Part shown: in pieces, positions 36,147 to 38,241 of the stretch
Position numbering within the stretch: position 1 is the first letter of the stretch
Layout of the letters: every line of letters starts with the position of its first letter
Assembly (NCBI GenBank): GCA_027487585.1
Contig: JAIYDH010000232.1
Coordinates: 1-38,241 of the forward strand
Length of the DNA: 38,241 nucleotides
Source: Rubrivivax sp.
GTDB taxonomy: Bacteria > Pseudomonadota > Gammaproteobacteria > Burkholderiales > Burkholderiaceae_C
Direction: 5' to 3'
Notes under the pieces: generated by a model
Database searches by the model: none
Told to the model about the DNA's origin: nothing
The model's input: the letters and a program-made list of their open reading frames with translations, nothing else
Made by a program: the position numbers and the translations under genes

Positions 36147-37448
36147 CTACAGCACCAGCAGGGCGCGAAAGTCGTTGACGTTCGTGAAGGTCGGCCCGGG
36201 TTCGACGAGGTCGCCGAGCGCGGCAAAGAAGGGCTGGCTGTCGTGGCGGTCAAGCGCAGCGCGCGCATCCAGGCCCAGGGCCCGCGCGCGCGCCAGCGTG
36301 TCGGGCGTGACGATGGCGCCGGCGTTGCTCTCGATGCCGTCGATGCCATCGGTGTCGGCCGCCAGCACCCACACGCGCTCCTGGCCTTGCAGCGCCAGTG
36401 CGCAGCCCATCAGGAACTCGCCTGCCCGCCCGCCACGGCCGCCTTTGCTGCGCACCGTGACGGTGGTCTCGCCGCCGGAGAGGATGACGCAGGGCGCCGC
36501 GAACGGCTGCCCGCGCCGCGCCACCGCGCGCGCCAGCGCCGCGTGCACCTGGCCGACGACGCGGCTCTCGCCCTCGATCTCGTCGGACAGGATGTGCGCC
36601 GCCAGCCCCCAGCCGCGCGCCTGCGCGGCGGCGGCCTCCAGGCTTTGCTGCGGCGTGGCGAACACCTGGCTGGCGTGGCCGGCGAAGCGTGCGTCGCCGG
36701 GCTTGGGCGTCTCGAAGGCGCCGCTGACCAGCCCGGTTTGCGCGGCCGCCGGCACCGCGATGCCATAGCGCGCGCAGATGGCCAGCGCGTCGGCGCAGCT
36801 GCTCGGGTCGGGCAGCGTCGGGCCGCTGGCGATGACGCCGGGCTCGTCGCCGGGCACGTCGGAGATCAGCAGCGTCACCACGCGCGCCGGGTGCGCCAGC
36901 GCCGCCAGCCGCCCACCCTTGATGGCCGAGAGGTGCTTGCGCACCGTGTTCATCTCGTCGATGGCGGCGCCGCTCTTCAGCAGCGCCTGGTTGATGGCCT
37001 GCTTGTCGGCCAGCGTGAGGCCGGGCGCTGGCATCGTGAGCAGCGACGAGCCGCCGCCGGAGATGAGCGCGATCACCAGGTCGTCGGCCGTCAGGCCCTG
37101 CACCAGGCCGGCCATGCGGCGCGTGGCGTCCAGCCCGGCGGCATCGGGCACCGGGTGCGCGGCTTCCACGACCTCGATGCGCCCGGGCCGGGCCTGGTAG
37201 GCCGGCGGCACGTGCCCGTAGCGCGTGATGACGAGGCCGCTCACCGGCGCATCGGCCGGCCACAGCGCGTCGAAGGCCGCGGCCATGGCGCCGCCGGCCT
37301 TGCCGGCACCCACCACCACCGTGCGGCCACCGGAGGCGGCCGTGGGGGGCGGCGGCAACACGGCCCCCAGCGTGTGCAGAGGCAGCGCGCGCGCCACCGC
37401 GGTGTCGTACAGGGCGCGCAGCAACTCGCGCGGCGGCGGCATCGTCAT
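36147..37448 (-). CDS. Glycerate 2-kinase / hydroxypyruvate reductase family protein (DUF4147-MOFRL)
   Basis: The 433-residue protein belongs to the GckA/TtuD family. It has an N-terminal domain with VVVGAGKAGGAMAAAFDAL and EAAHPVPDAAGLDATRR, the phosphate-loop-like ALISGGGSSLLTMPAPG, NTVRKHLSAIKGGRLA (catalytic lysines), LLISDVPGDEPGVIASGPT, and a C-terminal MOFRL domain with SGGETTVTV and GRGGRAGEFLMG. It most likely phosphorylates D-glycerate to 2-phosphoglycerate in tartrate or glyoxylate use; older literature calls relatives hydroxypyruvate reductase. Its ATG overlaps the cupin gene's stop by 4 nt. Confidence 0.9.
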   Translation of the reverse strand: MTMPPPRELLRALYDTAVARALPLHTLGAVLPPPPTAASGGRTVVVGAGKAGGAMAAAFDALWPADAPVSGLVITRYGHVPPAYQARPGRIEVVEAAHPVPDAAGLDATRRMAGLVQGLTADDLVIALISGGGSSLLTMPAPGLTLADKQAINQALLKSGAAIDEMNTVRKHLSAIKGGRLAALAHPARVVTLLISDVPGDEPGVIASGPTLPDPSSCADALAICARYGIAVPAAAQTGLVSGAFETPKPGDARFAGHASQVFATPQQSLEAAAAQARGWGLAAHILSDEIEGESRVVGQVHAALARAVARRGQPFAAPCVILSGGETTVTVRSKGGRGGRAGEFLMGCALALQGQERVWVLAADTDGIDGIESNAGAIVTPDTLARARALGLDARAALDRHDSQPFFAALGDLVEPGPTFTNVNDFRALLVL

Positions 37449-37930
37449 GCGGCGCCTTTCGGCGGGGCCGGGTGCGTGGGGTCGATCCAGGCCACGTCGA
37501 GCGGCTTCTCGGCCGGTTCGATGTCCAGGTTGATGGCCACCGCCTCGCCGTCGCTGCGGCAGAGCACGCACTCGAGCGTCTCGGTGGCGCTGGCGTTGAT
37601 CTCCTGGTGCGGCACGAAGGGCGGCACGTAGATGAAGTCGCCCGGGCCGGCCTCGGCCGTGAACTCCAGGTGCTCGCCCCAGCGCATGCGCGCACGGCCC
37701 TTGACGACGTAGATCACGCTCTCCAGCGGCCCGTGGTGGTGGGCGCCGGTCTTTGCCCCGGCGTGGATGTGCACGGTGCCGGCCCAGAGCTTGCTGGCCC
37801 CGACGCGCGCGAAGTTGATCGCCGCCTTGCGGTCCATGCCGGGCGTCTGCGCGGTGTTCGGGTCGAGCTGGTTGGCGGGGACGACGCGAACGCCGTCGTG
37901 CTTCCAGCGGTCGGGGGTGGGGGTGTTCAT
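37445..37930 (-). CDS. Cupin domain-containing protein
   Basis: The 161-residue single-domain cupin shows the metal-binding motif 1 in AKTGAHHHGPLESVIYVVKG (HHH...E pattern, about residues 63-82) and motif 2 around GDFIYVPPFVPHQEINAS. It may be a small dioxygenase, isomerase or ligand sensor for a carboxylate. It lies between a Bug receptor and a glycerate 2-kinase on one strand, so a step in hydroxy-acid use is suspected. I preferred ATG 37930 (MNTPTPDR); ATG 37939 adds three residues. Confidence 0.88.
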   Translation of the reverse strand: MNTPTPDRWKHDGVRVVPANQLDPNTAQTPGMDRKAAINFARVGASKLWAGTVHIHAGAKTGAHHHGPLESVIYVVKGRARMRWGEHLEFTAEAGPGDFIYVPPFVPHQEINASATETLECVLCRSDGEAVAINLDIEPAEKPLDVAWIDPTHPAPPKGAA

Positions 37931-37945
37931 GGGTTGCAAAGTGAT

Positions 37946-38241
37946 TCAGCCCGGCTTGGCCAGCCCCAGCCGCTCCATCGTGGCCTTCTCGGCGGCGAAG
38001 CTCTCGCGTGCAAAGCGCGTGTACTGCTCGGTGTCCATGTAGATCACGGTCTGGTCGAACTTCTCGAAGCTGGCCAGCACGGCGGGGTCTTCGAGCGTCT
38101 TCTTGAAGGCGTCGTGCAGCGCGCGCACCACGGCCGGGTCCATGCCCTTGGGGCCGCAGACGCCGAAGGGCGAGTCGCTCACCGTCTTGTAGCCCAGCTC
38201 GTCGAGCGTGGGCACGGTGGGCCAGCGCTTGGTGCGCTTGC
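37946..38241 (-). CDS. Bug family substrate-binding protein, C-terminal part (cut by window edge)
   Basis: The last 97 residues of a Bug/TctC receptor are present: RWPTVPTLDELGYKTV, SPFGVCGPKGMDPAVVRALHDAFKKTL and FARESFAAEKATMERLGL, which match the end of domain 2 in this family. The signal peptide and ligand pocket lie beyond the edge. The cupin gene starts 16 nt later on the same strand, so receptor, cupin and glycerate 2-kinase form an operon. The ligand is probably a small carboxylate. Confidence 0.9.
   Translation of the reverse strand, partial: KRTKRWPTVPTLDELGYKTVSDSPFGVCGPKGMDPAVVRALHDAFKKTLEDPAVLASFEKFDQTVIYMDTEQYTRFARESFAAEKATMERLGLAKPG

Overview
The window looks like chromosomal DNA of a high-GC betaproteobacterium of the Burkholderiales, probably near the Rubrivivax/Leptothrix/Ideonella group. 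The evidence is uniform GC-rich coding, the housekeeping order rplM-rpsI-(coiled-coil protein)-bactofilin-erpA / anmK-M23 peptidase / tyrS-CDF-dtd, two Bug-type tricarboxylate receptors, a PEP-CTERM remnant and DNA repeats of a type seen in this order. This assignment is an inference from protein resemblance and gene order.

Layout. 1-8320: a truncated GNAT acetyltransferase, ribosomal proteins L13 and S9, a coiled-coil membrane protein with a bactofilin, the Fe-S carrier ErpA, cell-wall recycling and hydrolysis (AnmK, M23), TyrRS, a cation diffusion facilitator and D-aminoacyl-tRNA deacylase. 8321-12906: an accessory and partly decayed stretch. It holds a lone Bug receptor, a PaaK-like CoA ligase with an MmcQ/YjbR protein, a 166-bp imperfect palindromic element, a 51-codon remnant of an acyl-CoA synthetase whose promoter and ribosome-binding site still look intact, a Crp/Fnr regulator facing it across a clean TTGTCGT-N4-ACGACAA operator, and a broken PEP-CTERM gene. 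12907-22189: an M16 peptidase, a membrane-anchored Ser/Thr kinase, a 5'-nucleotidase, a MacB/Zrg-like ABC exporter or uptake operon ending in a DUF3299 protein, and an AI-2E family permease.

22193-28629 is a phosphonate-utilisation locus. A PhnZ-like HD oxygenase diverges from phnC-phnD-phnE, an iron-containing alcohol dehydrogenase, a FAD-dependent amine oxidoreductase and phosphonoacetaldehyde hydrolase PhnX. The 86-bp divergent gap carries two oppositely oriented 11-bp direct repeats with Pho-box geometry, each 10 bp from a possible -10 box. There is no PhnW transaminase and no PhnY, so the FAD enzyme is the best candidate for making phosphonoacetaldehyde from (N-methylated) aminoethylphosphonate.

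28707-38241: 2,4-dienoyl-CoA reductase, a YcaQ-like winged-helix protein, a translationally overlapping tal-pgi-HAD operon, a proline-rich secreted or anchored protein, and a Bug receptor-cupin-glycerate 2-kinase operon that runs out of the window. No tRNA, rRNA, CRISPR array or intact insertion sequence was seen. The most notable items are the Pho-box/phosphonate locus, the decayed acyl-CoA synthetase with its intact operator, and several promoters placed so that the mRNA would be leaderless.
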